Source of the DNA: Campylobacterales bacterium
GTDB lineage: Bacteria; Campylobacterota; Campylobacteria; Campylobacterales; Hydrogenimonadaceae
DNA: 14,379 nucleotides
Assembly: GCA_026986055.1 (NCBI GenBank)
Contig: JALSPH010000045.1
Span: forward strand, 1 to 14,379
Direction: 5' to 3'
Shown here: positions 14,370 through 14,379 of the stretch, piece by piece
Layout of the letters: the number at the start of each line of letters is the position of its first letter
How positions within the stretch are numbered: position 1 is the first letter of the stretch
The notes under the pieces: model-generated
Database searches by the model: none
Told to the model about the DNA's origin: nothing
Seen by the model: the letters and a program-made list of their open reading frames with translations, nothing else
Position numbers and translations under genes: made by a program

Positions 14370-14379
14370 TAGAGTGATA

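Noticed and set aside
1..14379. Mobile elements, CRISPR arrays, tRNA genes or phage genes.
   Set aside because: No direct repeat arrays, transposase-like proteins, terminal inverted repeats or tRNA cloverleaf sequences were seen; the window is nearly all housekeeping coding sequence.

Overview
The window looks like a chromosomal segment from a Campylobacterota (former Epsilonproteobacteria) organism of moderate GC content. The evidence is the gene set: a CiaB-like protein, a compact futalosine-pathway MqnA, a GltX1-type glutamyl-tRNA synthetase, Campylobacterota-style MoeA/MoaE, a short NAD-dependent large glutamate dehydrogenase, and promoters with strong TATAAT -10 boxes but poor -35 boxes. 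A free-living sulfur- or hydrogen-oxidising relative of Sulfurovum or Hydrogenimonas would fit, but the genus cannot be fixed from this sequence. Coding density is very high. The longest stretch without a gene is 76 bases, at the right edge. I saw no tRNA, rRNA, CRISPR array, insertion sequence or phage gene.

Layout, left to right. (1) Minus strand, 1-1292: rdgB followed by the start of a ciaB-like gene that runs off the left edge; the two overlap by 8 nt. (2) Plus strand, 1357-2685: a YajR-type MFS transporter with a C-terminal ferredoxin-like domain, divergent from rdgB across a 64-nt region holding overlapping -10 boxes and a perfect 7-bp-arm palindrome. (3) Minus strand, 2706-4591: the molybdenum cofactor operon moaD-moaE-moeA. 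(4) Plus strand, 4644-5303: mqnA (menaquinone synthesis), sharing a 52-nt divergent promoter region with moaD and apparently leaderless. (5) Plus strand, 5342-11600: a tightly packed set made of a secreted di-heme cytochrome c peroxidase, a membrane protein with a periplasmic all-helical sensor plus GGDEF and EAL domains, and a 1068-residue NAD-glutamate dehydrogenase. (6) Minus strand, 11630-14303: gltX and a malic enzyme gene, overlapping by 8 nt, with a gltX promoter at the right edge.

How the genes fit together. Most are core respiratory and central metabolism. MqnA feeds menaquinone synthesis. MoaD/MoaE/MoeA make the cofactor for enzymes such as nitrate reductase or formate dehydrogenase. 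The peroxidase detoxifies H2O2 in the periplasm with electrons from the respiratory chain. Glutamate dehydrogenase and malic enzyme connect amino acids and the TCA cycle to pyruvate and 2-oxoglutarate. The least ordinary part is the ccp / sensor-GGDEF-EAL / gdh cluster. Its spacing (6-nt gap, then 14-nt overlap) implies co-translation of a peroxidase, a c-di-GMP enzyme that is probably a net phosphodiesterase, and a glutamate-catabolic enzyme. I did not find a clearly undescribed defence or mobile system here.
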